Positions 9,530 through 20,572 of a stretch of DNA of 64,000 bases are shown here, piece after piece. The notes under the pieces are model-generated. The model did not search any database. It was not told the origin of the DNA and saw nothing but the letters and a program-made list of their open reading frames with translations. The position numbers and the translations under genes are program-made. Source of the stretch: Pyrinomonadaceae bacterium (lineage in GTDB: Bacteria > Acidobacteriota > Blastocatellia > Pyrinomonadales > Pyrinomonadaceae); the NCBI GenBank assembly GCA_030841105.1, contig JAVEDE010000076.1:62001-126000 (forward strand), given 5' to 3'. Each line of letters opens with the position of its first letter. Position 1 is the first letter of the stretch.

Positions 9530-11350
9530 ATGGATATGAAAGTCCAAGAAATCATACATCGTTTGCAAAAGGTCAAAAAGTCCGGGCAAGGCTGGACGGC
9601 GCGTTGCCCCGCTCACGACGATCAAAAGAACAGCTTGAGCATAAGCGAAGGCGAAAATGTGGTGTTGCTCTATTGCCATGCTGGATGCTCTTTTGAACAG
9701 GTACGTGCAGCATTAGGCGTTATTGAAGAAACTACGAAAGGGAACGGACAGCCGCAAATTAAGCAGACGTATGATTACCGCGATGAACATGGCCTTTTGT
9801 TACATCAGAATGTGCGGCACGAACCAAAAGGATTTCACCAGCGGAGGCCAGACGGAAACGGCGGCTGGATTAACAATTTGCAGGGCGTGCGACGTGTCCC
9901 TTATCGGTTCCCAGAATTACTAAAAGCGCGAAGTGAGCGGCTTGAATGCGAGATTGTTCTACTTGAAGGTGAGAAAGATGCGGATAACGCTGCGCAGCAT
10001 GGTCTAGTCGCAACTAATCTCAAGAACTGGCGTTCAGAGTTCACTCAATACTTGCGCGGCGCAAAGATCGTTATTATCCAAGATCACGACGAAAGCGGCA
10101 GCAAGCAAGCTCTCCAAACTGCACAGCTACTCTACGGAAATGTTGCCAGTCTCAAATTAATTGATCTCTTCCCAGACGAACCGTTACCCGCCAAGCACGG
10201 CAAAGATTTCTCGGACTGGCTGGAACGCGGCGGCACAGTGCAACAACTAGAAGCTTTAGTGAATGCTGCGCCGGAATGGAGTCCTCAGAGCCTTTCGCCC
10301 ACCAATACGACGATAGAACCATCTAAACTTTTCAAACTGAAATCAGCAAACACTTGGCTGTCTGACGCGGCGGGCAGGCCGACCCCCAAGATGCTTTTTT
10401 CGGAGTTCTGGTTTGAGAATGAGTTATGCATCCTGTTTTCGGATACAAACCTCGGCAAGTCAATCTTGGCTGTACAGATCGCCGATAGCATAAGTCGCGG
10501 ACAACCTGTTAGCAGCCTCACGCTTGAAGCAGAAGCGCAAAAAGTAATCTATTTTGATTTTGAGTTATCAGATAAACAATTCGAGCGGCGTTATTCGATA
10601 GACGGCTCTAAGCATTTCATCTTTGATGATCGGTTCATTCGGGCGGAAATTAACCCTGACGCTGAGTTGCCGGAGTCAATCAGCTTCGAGACATATTTGA
10701 GCTTGGCGTTAGAGGAAGTGATCGTCGAAGAATCCGCCAAAGTTGTTATCGTAGATAACCTAACGTATTTACGCACAGAAACGGAAAAGGCTAAAGACGC
10801 GCTGCCTTTAATGAAGCAGTTAAAGCGGCTAAAAAGTAAATACGATCTGTCAGTGCTTGCCCTTGCGCACACTCCGAAACGGGACATGACGCGCCCGCTC
10901 ACGCTTAATGATCTGGCCGGATCAAAACACTTGTCGAACTTCGCAGATAGTGTTTTCGCTATTGGGCAGAGTTCCCACGACCACTCACTACGCTATCTCA
11001 AGCAACTCAAAGTGCGCGCTACTGAAGTAGTGTTTCATAGCGATAACGTCATCATCTGCGAGATTGCTAAACCATCGAACTTCTTAGGATTCTCCTTCGT
11101 CAAATACGGCAATGAGGGCGAGCATCTACAGCCTCTATCCCCTAGCGAAGCGCGCGAACTCGATGCCCAAATCGTTGCCTTGAAAGAAAGCAACCCTGCT
11201 CTCTCGCTCAGAGATATTGCTACCAGTCTCGGCACAAATCACACAAGGGTTAAGCGTGTCCTTGAGCGGAACGGTGGAACGGGTGGAACGCCTGTTCCAC
11301 TTGTTCCAAATGTTCCGACATCAAAAGACGATTGGGGGGAGATTGCATGA
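9530..11350 (+). CDS. Mobile-element primase (CHC2-type zinc finger/TOPRIM) fused to RepA-like AAA ATPase
   Basis: N-terminus GWTARCPAHDDQKNSLSISEGENVVLLYCHAGCS; Walker-A-like SDTNLGKSILAVQIADS; Walker-B-like KVVIVDNLTYL. Confidence 0.8.
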   Translation: MDMKVQEIIHRLQKVKKSGQGWTARCPAHDDQKNSLSISEGENVVLLYCHAGCSFEQVRAALGVIEETTKGNGQPQIKQTYDYRDEHGLLLHQNVRHEPKGFHQRRPDGNGGWINNLQGVRRVPYRFPELLKARSERLECEIVLLEGEKDADNAAQHGLVATNLKNWRSEFTQYLRGAKIVIIQDHDESGSKQALQTAQLLYGNVASLKLIDLFPDEPLPAKHGKDFSDWLERGGTVQQLEALVNAAPEWSPQSLSPTNTTIEPSKLFKLKSANTWLSDAAGRPTPKMLFSEFWFENELCILFSDTNLGKSILAVQIADSISRGQPVSSLTLEAEAQKVIYFDFELSDKQFERRYSIDGSKHFIFDDRFIRAEINPDAELPESISFETYLSLALEEVIVEESAKVVIVDNLTYLRTETEKAKDALPLMKQLKRLKSKYDLSVLALAHTPKRDMTRPLTLNDLAGSKHLSNFADSVFAIGQSSHDHSLRYLKQLKVRATEVVFHSDNVIICEIAKPSNFLGFSFVKYGNEGEHLQPLSPSEARELDAQIVALKESNPALSLRDIATSLGTNHTRVKRVLERNGGTGGTPVPLVPNVPTSKDDWGEIA

Positions 11351-11646
11351 ACGCACAGCTTCTACTTGATCAACTGCATCTGGCTGGTTTTCAACTTGTA
11401 GTTTCCGGCGAAAAGTTGCGTGTCAATCCATTTAGCCGCCTTACGCCAGACCTGCGCGCGAAGTTAAAAATGCACAGGTCAGAGATCATACTTGCTCTCC
11501 GCCGATGCCCCTTTTGTCAGCATCAGGGCGCGCGATCTGAACGAACCGTGCGCGATGGTCTCAATTACTTCGATACTCTCTGCGCCTCCTGTGGAGAGTT
11601 GATCGAAACTTTTTGTTCAGGCATCGCCGAAACAAGCCGGAACTGA
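11347..11646 (+). CDS. TubC-N-terminal-docking-like small protein with CxxC zinc ribbon
   Basis: MNAQLLLDQLHLAGFQLVVSGEKLRVNPFSRLTPDLRAKLKMHRSEIILALRR + CPFC...CASC; ATGA overlap with upstream CDS. Confidence 0.6.
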   Translation: MNAQLLLDQLHLAGFQLVVSGEKLRVNPFSRLTPDLRAKLKMHRSEIILALRRCPFCQHQGARSERTVRDGLNYFDTLCASCGELIETFCSGIAETSRN

Positions 11647-11719
11647 GGCAGTCGCATGACGGATCAAGTCGCTTTCAATTAGAAATCGGAAGCGTCGGAA
11701 GTTTGAAGGCTTTGGAGTT

Positions 11720-12031
11720 ATGGCAAAGACTCTTATTACAGTTGAGGAAGCGGCGGGGCTATTAGGTGTGAAACGCCAGACCGTTTACTTGTGGGTGAGA
11801 CAAGGTTCAATTCCTTGCTACCGCGTTGGCAAACGTCTGATCAAGTTCGATGCTGACGAATTGCTCTCATGTTTCAAAGTTGAGCGGGATGGGACAACGC
11901 CACAGCCACCAAAAGTAGAGGTCTGCGCGCATCCTCTGACAGAGCCATTTCGCACGTTAAAAAAATCTGAATCTCCCGAAGCGAAGAAGGAGCGGGAACG
12001 ATATAGAGCCTTACTCGGCGTGGTAAAATAG
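11720..12031 (+). CDS. Excisionase-family HTH protein
   Basis: 103 aa, 'LITVEEAAGLLGVKRQTVYLWVRQGSIPCYRVGKRLIKFDADELL'. Confidence 0.8.
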   Translation: MAKTLITVEEAAGLLGVKRQTVYLWVRQGSIPCYRVGKRLIKFDADELLSCFKVERDGTTPQPPKVEVCAHPLTEPFRTLKKSESPEAKKERERYRALLGVVK

Positions 12032-12073
12032 GCTCGTCTCGTTCGCGGCTGCATTCTGCGAAAGGAGACATGA

Positions 12074-13186
12074 ATGGCTGTTTGGAAACGCATTGACACG
12101 GGTAAGTGGGTCTGTGACTTCCGCCACAACGGTCAACGCTACGTGAGGACGATCAAGTTCGCCCGCACGAAGAAAGAGGCCGAACAAGCGGAGAAGGTCA
12201 TCATGGCCGATGTCTTTCGCCAAGTTCACGGCTTGGATGGCAAGAAAGACATGCGCTTTGATGATTTTGTGGCAGATCGCTACTTGCCCTACGCAGAAGC
12301 AAACAAACGCTCTTTCCATGATGATGTTCTAACTTGCCGGGTGTTGATTGGATTCTTCGGTAAGCGCACGCTCCGCAGTATCAGAGCCGATCTGGTTGAA
12401 GAATTTAAACAACGCCGATTAGCCACGCCGGTTAAGGTGCAAGGCAAGAATCCCGATCCTGAGAAGTCGCCGCGCCCGCGCAGTCCTGCGACGGTAAATA
12501 GAGAGTTAAGCATTTTGTCCAAAATCTTCTCACTGGCATTTGAGGCTGAGTTGGTGGACGAGAATCCTTGTCGGAGGGTCAAGCATCTGCGAATCACAAA
12601 CCTTTGCGGATATTGCCTGACGGACGAGGAGGAAACCGCTCTCTTTAAGGCTCTGACGGGCAACGAATGGATCGGCCAGATCGTTTTGTTTGCCTTGCAC
12701 ACGGGGATGAGACGCAGCGAGATTTTCAACCTCCGCTGGTTCGATACGGACATGACGCGCGAGACCGTTCATGTTCGGCAGAGCAAGAACGGCAAGGCGC
12801 GGGCTGTGCCGATGAATGAAACGATCAAGGCTTTGCTGCAAAGTCTGCCCAAGACGAGCGAGTACGTCTTTCCGTCTCCGAAGACGGGCGGGCGTGTGGT
12901 TGATGTGGGGCGACAATTCGAGCGTGCGGTGAGGGAAGTAGGACTGAGTAATTTCCGCTTCCACGACTTGCGACATACGGCGGCGTCGAGAATGGCTGAC
13001 AGGGGCGTTGACCCGTTCACGTTGGCTTACATTTTCGGTTGGTCGGATATTCGCATGGCGATGCGCTACACGCACTCGACGAACGCCACGATGAAAGAAG
13101 CAGTCCGCAGTTTGGACGGTCTTTCGGCCAGACTTGGCAACGTGTTGGCAACGAAAACAAAAACGGCGGGAGCAGTCCCGCCGTAA
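12074..13186 (+). CDS. int: Tyrosine recombinase/phage-type integrase
   Basis: 370 aa; GMRRSEIFNLRW, FHDLRHTAASRMADRGVDPFTLAYIFGWSDIRMAMRYTH catalytic signatures; adjacent to tRNA. Confidence 0.95.
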   Translation: MAVWKRIDTGKWVCDFRHNGQRYVRTIKFARTKKEAEQAEKVIMADVFRQVHGLDGKKDMRFDDFVADRYLPYAEANKRSFHDDVLTCRVLIGFFGKRTLRSIRADLVEEFKQRRLATPVKVQGKNPDPEKSPRPRSPATVNRELSILSKIFSLAFEAELVDENPCRRVKHLRITNLCGYCLTDEEETALFKALTGNEWIGQIVLFALHTGMRRSEIFNLRWFDTDMTRETVHVRQSKNGKARAVPMNETIKALLQSLPKTSEYVFPSPKTGGRVVDVGRQFERAVREVGLSNFRFHDLRHTAASRMADRGVDPFTLAYIFGWSDIRMAMRYTHSTNATMKEAVRSLDGLSARLGNVLATKTKTAGAVPP

Positions 13187-13200
13187 ATGCTTGATTCTTT

Positions 13201-13277
<77 letters not shown>

Positions 13278-13374
13278 ACTGACGGGGGAAATATTAGAGA
13301 GCCGCAGGGGCGGTGTCAAGCGCGCGTTATCAGCGTGGCGACGCACGCGCGTTTGTAAACCGGCGGGCGGCGGT

Positions 13375-14613
13375 TCATTGAGTTGATTTGAGGCGGTCGG
13401 CGGCGGTGTGGAGAGCGTGGGGTAGTTGTTGGACGTTTGTGCCGCCGCCCTGGGCGAGGTCGGGGCGTCCGCCGCCGCGCCCTTCGAGGAGGGCGCAGGC
13501 TTCGCGCATGAGGGCGTTCATGTCGCCGTGGGCGTCTGCGGCGCGGGCGAAGATGAGGCGTGCGGCGCGCCCGTCTGCGTCGCTTGAGCCGAGCAGGGCG
13601 ATGTGGCCGGGGCGGGAGATGATCGAGAGGGCGAGTCGTTTGAGGGATTCCGCGTCGCGGTCGGTGAAGGCGTGCGTGACGATGCGTGTCGGCGCGTCGC
13701 CGACGGTGGCGGTCGTGGCCGTTTGAATGAGTTCCTCGGCTTCGACGCGGGCGGCGATCTCTTCGAGCGCGCGGAGGCGGCGCAGCAGAGTCTTGTTCTC
13801 TTCGATGAGGCGCGCGGCGAGTTGGGGCGCGTCGTCGCGCCCCGCGCTGAACAGGGCGGCGACGGCGCGCGCCGTGTCGTTGGCGCGCCGGTAGTCGGCA
13901 TGGACGCGGCCTCCGGCGAGAAACTCGACGCGCGTCAAACCTTTGGCGCGTTCCCAGGAGCGCACGGCGATGATACCGACCTCGCCCGTGCGCGCGGCGT
14001 GCGTGCCGCCGCAGGGACTCAGGTCGAAGTCTTCGATCTCGATGATGCGCAGGTCGCCTTCGCGCGCGGAGTCTTTGCGTAAAGGAAGCGCGGCGGCCTC
14101 TGCGGGCGAGACCTGGCGCACGCGCACGCTGCGATCTTCCCAGATGATCCGGTTGGCGAGTGCGAGGGCCTGTTCGATGCGCTCGTCGGACGCGTCGCGG
14201 AGGTCAACGTCAATCTCGCAGTCGCGCTCAAGCATGCGGAAGGCGCGCGTCGGCGCGTCGAAGAGACGGACGAAGGCTTGCGAGAGGATGTGCTGCCCGG
14301 TGTGCTGTTGGAGGTGGTCGAGTCGGCGCGGCCAGTCAATGCGCCCCGCGACGCGCGCGCCCACGTCGGGCGGCGCGCCTTCGATGATGTGCAGCACGCC
14401 CGCTTCCTCAAGGTCAATACATTCGACGACGCGCGCCGCGCCGAGCGTGCCGGTGTCGCTCGGCTGGCCGCCGCCCGTCGGGTAGAACGCGGTGCGGTCG
14501 AGCGTGACGGCCGTGCGCCCCGCCGCCGCCCCGCTCGCGTCGTCTTCAACTCGAAGGACGCGCGCGTCGAACTCTGCGAGGTGCGAATCATGATAGTAGA
14601 GGCGCTCGGTCAT
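13375..14613 (-). CDS. AlaX-type alanyl-tRNA editing protein with C-terminal DHHA1-like domain
   Basis: TAFYPTGGGQPSDTG, HTGQHILSQAF, CGGTHAARTGEVGII editing-domain motifs; terminal GGGRPDLAQGGG. Confidence 0.88.
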   Translation of the reverse strand: MTERLYYHDSHLAEFDARVLRVEDDASGAAAGRTAVTLDRTAFYPTGGGQPSDTGTLGAARVVECIDLEEAGVLHIIEGAPPDVGARVAGRIDWPRRLDHLQQHTGQHILSQAFVRLFDAPTRAFRMLERDCEIDVDLRDASDERIEQALALANRIIWEDRSVRVRQVSPAEAAALPLRKDSAREGDLRIIEIEDFDLSPCGGTHAARTGEVGIIAVRSWERAKGLTRVEFLAGGRVHADYRRANDTARAVAALFSAGRDDAPQLAARLIEENKTLLRRLRALEEIAARVEAEELIQTATTATVGDAPTRIVTHAFTDRDAESLKRLALSIISRPGHIALLGSSDADGRAARLIFARAADAHGDMNALMREACALLEGRGGGRPDLAQGGGTNVQQLPHALHTAADRLKSTQ

Positions 14614-14806
14614 AGTTGATCCTGAAGCATTGAGAGACGGCCGGACGGACGTGAAACTCGTGTGGCTGAAACTAGCCGAGCCGCGCGCCGTGCGTCAAGC
14701 GCGGCCGTGCGCGGCGGGCGGCTTTTGACACGAAATCGCCACGGCGTGATAATCGCTTGTCTTCAAACACGCACTCTAGTTAGGACATCTCTTTTCGGGA
14801 GCACCT

Positions 14807-16501
14807 ATGATCGCTTGTATGAAACTCGGCGCGCGGCGGCGCGCGTCCTTCGTCTTCGCGTTCGTCGTCCTGCTGTGCGCCACCGTCTCGGCGCAGGACG
14901 AACGATACGACATCAGTTATCAACTCTCGATGTCGAACCCGGCCTCGCACCTGTTCGAGGTGAGACTGACGGTCGAACCGCCGAAGGGCGCGGAGGCCGT
15001 TGACTTTCAGATGCCGCGCTGGTCGCCGGGTCGCTACGCCGTCTTCGACTTCGCCAAGAACGTGCAGGAGGTGCGCGCCGAAACGTCGTGCCCGACGGCC
15101 GCGCCGTGCCCGCAAGGCTCTGTGCTCGACGTGACGCGTTTGGACACGCAGACGTGGCGCGTCTTCCCGCGCAGCGCCATCTCGAAGGGCGTCACGCTCA
15201 CTTACAAAGTCTTCGCCAACGATCTGTCGGGCACGTTCTCGCAACTCGACACGCGCCACGCGAACTTCAACGGCGGCTCGATCTTCATGTACGTCGTCGG
15301 CCACAAGCAAGACCCCGTGCGCCTCTCGATCAGCCCGCCCGCGAATTGGCGCATCATCAACGCCGCCACCGCGCGCCCCGATCAGCGCGAGTGGCAGTTT
15401 CCGAACTACGACATCTTGATTGACACGCCGACCGAGATCGCGCCCGACTTCACCGTCGAAGAGTTTCAGGTTGACGGCAAGGCGCATCGCGTGATGGTGC
15501 ATTCGTTCGGGGAAGAGAAGGGGCAGCGCGCCGCGCTCGTGCGTGACATCGAGCGCGTCGTGCGCGCCGAGATCGCTTTGATGGGCACGCCCGATTACGA
15601 CTCCTACCTCTTCATGATGCACTTCGACCCGACCGCGCCGCGCGGCGACGGCATGGAGCACCTCGCCTCCACTCAGATCATCACCACGCGCGCGCTCGGC
15701 GACAAAGGCGTCGGCGAAGACGCGCTCGACACGGCGGCGCACGAGTTCTTCCATGTCTGGAACGTCAAACGCCTGCGCCCCGTCGAACTCGGGCCGTGGG
15801 ATTTCACGCGCCCCGTCAACACGCGTAGCCTGTGGATCGCCGAAGGGCTAACGAACTACTACGGCGGGCTGATGCAGCGACGCGCCGGTCTCCTCGACGA
15901 CGAGCGATATTTTAGCTTCCTCACGGGAGCTATCGGCTCGGTCGAGAACGCGCCCGGCAACCCTCTGATCAGCGCGGAAGAGGCGTCGCTCATCGCTTCA
16001 TTTATAGACCGCACGCCGCACTACCAGCGCACGAACCTCGCCGCGACGACCGTCAGCTACTACAGCAAAGGCGAAGTGATCGGCATCGTGCTCGACCTCT
16101 TGCTGCGCGGCCGCACGCACGGGCGCACCTCGCTCGACGTGGTGATGCGCGGCTTGTACGAGGAGTTTTATTTGAAGAGTCCGGCGACGACTTACTACTC
16201 GCGCGGGCGCGGCTACACGGGCGCGGATTTCGAGCGCGCGGTCTCGCAGGCGGCGGGCATGGACATGTCCGACTTCTTCGCGCGGCACGTGCGCGGCACA
16301 CAGCCGCTGCCCTACGACGAAGCCTTCGCCCACGTCGGCCTGCGACTCGTCAAGACTCCTGCCACCGCCACAGCCGCCGCTGCCGGGGCGCAGACGTCCG
16401 ACCCGGCCAACACGAAGACGCGTTACAACTACCGCCTCGAAGAGATCAAAGACGCCCCGGCCGAAGCACGCGCCCTGCGCGCCGCATGGTTGAAGGGATG
16501 A
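14807..16501 (+). CDS. M61 family (glycyl aminopeptidase-like) metallopeptidase with signal peptide
   Basis: DTAAHEFFHVWNVKRLRP (HExxH) and WIAEGLTNYYGGL; hydrophobic N-terminus. Confidence 0.88.
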   Translation: MIACMKLGARRRASFVFAFVVLLCATVSAQDERYDISYQLSMSNPASHLFEVRLTVEPPKGAEAVDFQMPRWSPGRYAVFDFAKNVQEVRAETSCPTAAPCPQGSVLDVTRLDTQTWRVFPRSAISKGVTLTYKVFANDLSGTFSQLDTRHANFNGGSIFMYVVGHKQDPVRLSISPPANWRIINAATARPDQREWQFPNYDILIDTPTEIAPDFTVEEFQVDGKAHRVMVHSFGEEKGQRAALVRDIERVVRAEIALMGTPDYDSYLFMMHFDPTAPRGDGMEHLASTQIITTRALGDKGVGEDALDTAAHEFFHVWNVKRLRPVELGPWDFTRPVNTRSLWIAEGLTNYYGGLMQRRAGLLDDERYFSFLTGAIGSVENAPGNPLISAEEASLIASFIDRTPHYQRTNLAATTVSYYSKGEVIGIVLDLLLRGRTHGRTSLDVVMRGLYEEFYLKSPATTYYSRGRGYTGADFERAVSQAAGMDMSDFFARHVRGTQPLPYDEAFAHVGLRLVKTPATATAAAAGAQTSDPANTKTRYNYRLEEIKDAPAEARALRAAWLKG

Positions 16502-16670
16502 AACGTGAACGCGGCCGAAAGGTGAAACGTAGACGCGGCCGAAAGGATGAAACGTGATCGCCGTTCACAAGCTGAAACGTAATCGCAGTTGAGAAGGTGA
16601 GACGTGAGTGCGGTTGAAGAGTTGAAATGCTATCGCGGTTGAACAGGTGAAACGTTATCGCAGTCGTTGA
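16497..16670. repeat. Degenerate tandem repeat, ~25-nt unit x 7
   Basis: Units aligned by eye: gatgaaacgtgaacgcggccgaaag / gtgaaacgtagacgcggccgaaag / gatgaaacgtgatcgccgttcacaa / gctgaaacgtaatcgcagttgagaa / ggtgagacgtgagtgcggttgaaga / gttgaaatgctatcgcggttgaaca / ggtgaaacgttatcgcagtcgttga. Confidence 0.85.
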
Positions 16671-17620
16671 TAACCGCGCCGCCCATCGCGTTCCGCCTGA
16701 CGCGGCGCGAGGACTTCGACGGGTGTGGGGACGATCTCGAAAGTGACGGGCAGTCGCCCCGTCAACTCGCCGTCAACCTGCATCCGCGCCTCGCCCGTCG
16801 CGCGCGCGCGCGTCGCACGCACGTAAGTCACGCCCGGTATCTCGCGCCGCACGCCGTGGCGGCCGAGTGCGTGCGCGAGCAGTTGGAGGAAGCGCACGCG
16901 GCTGTGCGAGTTGACGACGCAGATTTCAAACTCCGGCTCGTCCAAACGCGCGCGCGGCGTGACGCTCAAGTCGCCGCCGTAGTGCGCGGCGCGGCCGACG
17001 GCGGCGAAGGTGGCGGGGTAAGTCTGCCCCTCGATCTCGATCTCGAACGGGACAGGACGCCAACTGACGAGATGCCCTAGCCCCGACACCCAGAATGCGC
17101 CCTCGCCCACGCGCCGCTTGAGACGCGGACGCACGCGTTCAACCACCGACGCGTCGAGGCCGATTCCCGCCATCAGAAAAAAATAACGACGCGCGCCGCT
17201 TTGTTCCTCCGTCGCCGCGCCCGCATAGATGCGTCGCGTGTGGCCGCGCGCGATCACTTCGGCCGCGCCGTCGGCGTCGAACGGCAGTTGCAGTTCGCGC
17301 GCGAGGACGTTCGCCGTGCCCGCAGGCCAGATGCCGAGCCGCACGCGCCGTCCCACCAAGCCCTGCAACGCCTCGTTGATCGTGCCGTCGCCGCCGGAGA
17401 CGATAACGTCGCCCACGCCGCCTGTTGTCGCCACCTCCTGCGCCGCCTCGGCCGCGAGCCGCGTCGCATCGCCCGGCGCACTCGTCAGCACCGTCTCGAC
17501 TTCGATCCCGCGCGCGCGCAGCAACTCTCCAAAACGCGCGACCTCGGCCGCGCGCTTGCGCCCTCCGCGCCCTGCGTTCGGGTTCGAGATGAGCCTGATC
17601 GTTCGCTTCTTCGTCGTCAT
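16655..17620 (-). CDS. Diacylglycerol kinase/YegS-type lipid kinase
   Basis: RLISNPNAGRGGRKR, VIVSGGDGTINEALQGL, GIWPAGTANVLARELQLP; start chosen at MTTKKRTIRL (track ORF extends to 17887). Confidence 0.88.
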   Translation of the reverse strand: MTTKKRTIRLISNPNAGRGGRKRAAEVARFGELLRARGIEVETVLTSAPGDATRLAAEAAQEVATTGGVGDVIVSGGDGTINEALQGLVGRRVRLGIWPAGTANVLARELQLPFDADGAAEVIARGHTRRIYAGAATEEQSGARRYFFLMAGIGLDASVVERVRPRLKRRVGEGAFWVSGLGHLVSWRPVPFEIEIEGQTYPATFAAVGRAAHYGGDLSVTPRARLDEPEFEICVVNSHSRVRFLQLLAHALGRHGVRREIPGVTYVRATRARATGEARMQVDGELTGRLPVTFEIVPTPVEVLAPRQAERDGRRGYQRLR

Positions 17621-17939
17621 CGAGTCTCCGCTGTTGCAAACACAGTGCCGCCTCTCGCACATGTCTGAACTTGCGCCGGAACTTAGCGCGCGAACGCGTG
17701 GCAAACGCTTCGTCGCGCGGGTCGCGCAGGCGCGCGGCGCATGCCCCGCCGGACACGTGTCGGACGAACCATGCACGACGAGCGCGTCGGCGCAGTCGCC
17801 TGTTGACGCTCCACGGTCGAAAAGGTTACTGTGCGGCTTCGCCGTCTGACAAATGCTCAGGTCTTGGCAGACACGCTTGTCGTGCACCTGTCCAGCATGC
17901 TCTCAAACACCCGTTGGAAACTTCACGGAGGGAAATTTT

Positions 17940-18836
17940 ATGCGCCGTCGCTTGTCCGTTTACGCCCTGCTCATCGTTTGCTTCGCCGCCGCCACCGCGC
18001 GCGCGCAAGACTTTTCCAAGGTGCAGATGAAGGCGACGAAAGTGTCGGGCAACATCTACATGATCGAAGGTGCGGGCGGGAACATCGGCGTCTCGGCGGG
18101 CGCGGACGGCCTGCTCATCGTTGACGATCAGTTTGCGCCGCTCGCCGACAAGATTCGCGCCGCGCTCAAAGAGATCAACCCCGGCCAGTTGCGTTACGTG
18201 CTGAACACGCATTACCACGGCGACCACACGGGCAGCAATCCCATCTTCGGCAAAGAGGCGACCATCATCGCGCACGACAACGTGCGCGGCCGCCTCGCCA
18301 CGGAGCAGACCGTGCGCGGCCAGAAAGTTCCCGCCGCGCCCAAAGAGGCTCTGCCCGTCATCACCTTTAACCAGTCGGTCTCCATCTACTTCAACGGCGA
18401 GGAGATTCGCGTCGTCCATTTTCCGAGCGGCCACACCGACGGCGACAGCATCATGTTCTTCACCGCGTCGAACGTCGTCCACATGGGCGATCATTTCTTC
18501 GCCGCCCGCTTCCCGTTCATTGACCTCGAACACGGCGGCAGCGTCGAAGGCTTGACGCGCAACGTCGAAGCCGTCATCGCGCGCGTCCCGGCCGACGCCA
18601 AGATCATCCCCGGCCACGGCCCCCTCTCCACGCTCGACGACCTCAAACTCTACCGCCGCATGCTCGCCGAGACGACCGCGCACGTCCGCAAAGGCATGGC
18701 CGCGGGTCAGACCCTCGACCAACTCAAGGCGGCCGGACTCCCCGACGAGTGGAAGTCGTGGGGCACGGGCTTCATCAACACCCCCGCCTGGATCGAAACC
18801 ATCTTCAACAGCCTGTCGAAAGACGGCAAAAAGTAA
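17940..18836 (+). CDS. MBL-fold metallo-hydrolase, secreted
   Basis: Signal peptide MRRRLSVYALLIVCFAAATARAQ; THYHGDHTGSN motif. Confidence 0.9.
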   Translation: MRRRLSVYALLIVCFAAATARAQDFSKVQMKATKVSGNIYMIEGAGGNIGVSAGADGLLIVDDQFAPLADKIRAALKEINPGQLRYVLNTHYHGDHTGSNPIFGKEATIIAHDNVRGRLATEQTVRGQKVPAAPKEALPVITFNQSVSIYFNGEEIRVVHFPSGHTDGDSIMFFTASNVVHMGDHFFAARFPFIDLEHGGSVEGLTRNVEAVIARVPADAKIIPGHGPLSTLDDLKLYRRMLAETTAHVRKGMAAGQTLDQLKAAGLPDEWKSWGTGFINTPAWIETIFNSLSKDGKK

Positions 18837-18852
18837 ACGAGCATAGGACGGA

Positions 18853-18896
18853 CGCATAACGGGCGGCGTGTGATTGAACACGCCGCCCGTTATGCG
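18853..18896. terminator. Strong 19-bp perfect hairpin between convergent genes (bidirectional terminator)
   Basis: cgcataacgggcggcgtgt-gattga-acacgccgcccgttatgcg. Confidence 0.8.
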
Positions 18897-18922
18897 TTTA
18901 GGCTGAGCTTAATTGTTTCGCG

Positions 18923-20398
<1,476 letters not shown>

Positions 20399-20572
20399 TT
20401 AAAAACTCCCTTCCAGAAATTCGGACGGAGCGCGGCGGCCCGGCCGGCGGGGATGAAAATTGAACGGTTGAAGTTTGGACTAAAGGCGAGCGTAACAAAG
20501 CGCGTGGGCGGGCGCAAGGCGAGCGTCACGACGCGCGGCGCAAACTCGGTGCGCGGCGCGCCGGGCAGGGCT

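Noticed and set aside
1-13200. Second att site of the integrative element inside the window
   Set aside because: No duplicate of the tRNA-Ala 3' end was seen by eye; the left boundary is probably upstream of position 1.
16497-16670. Possible CRISPR array
   Set aside because: Repeats abut directly without spacers and are degenerate; no cas genes.
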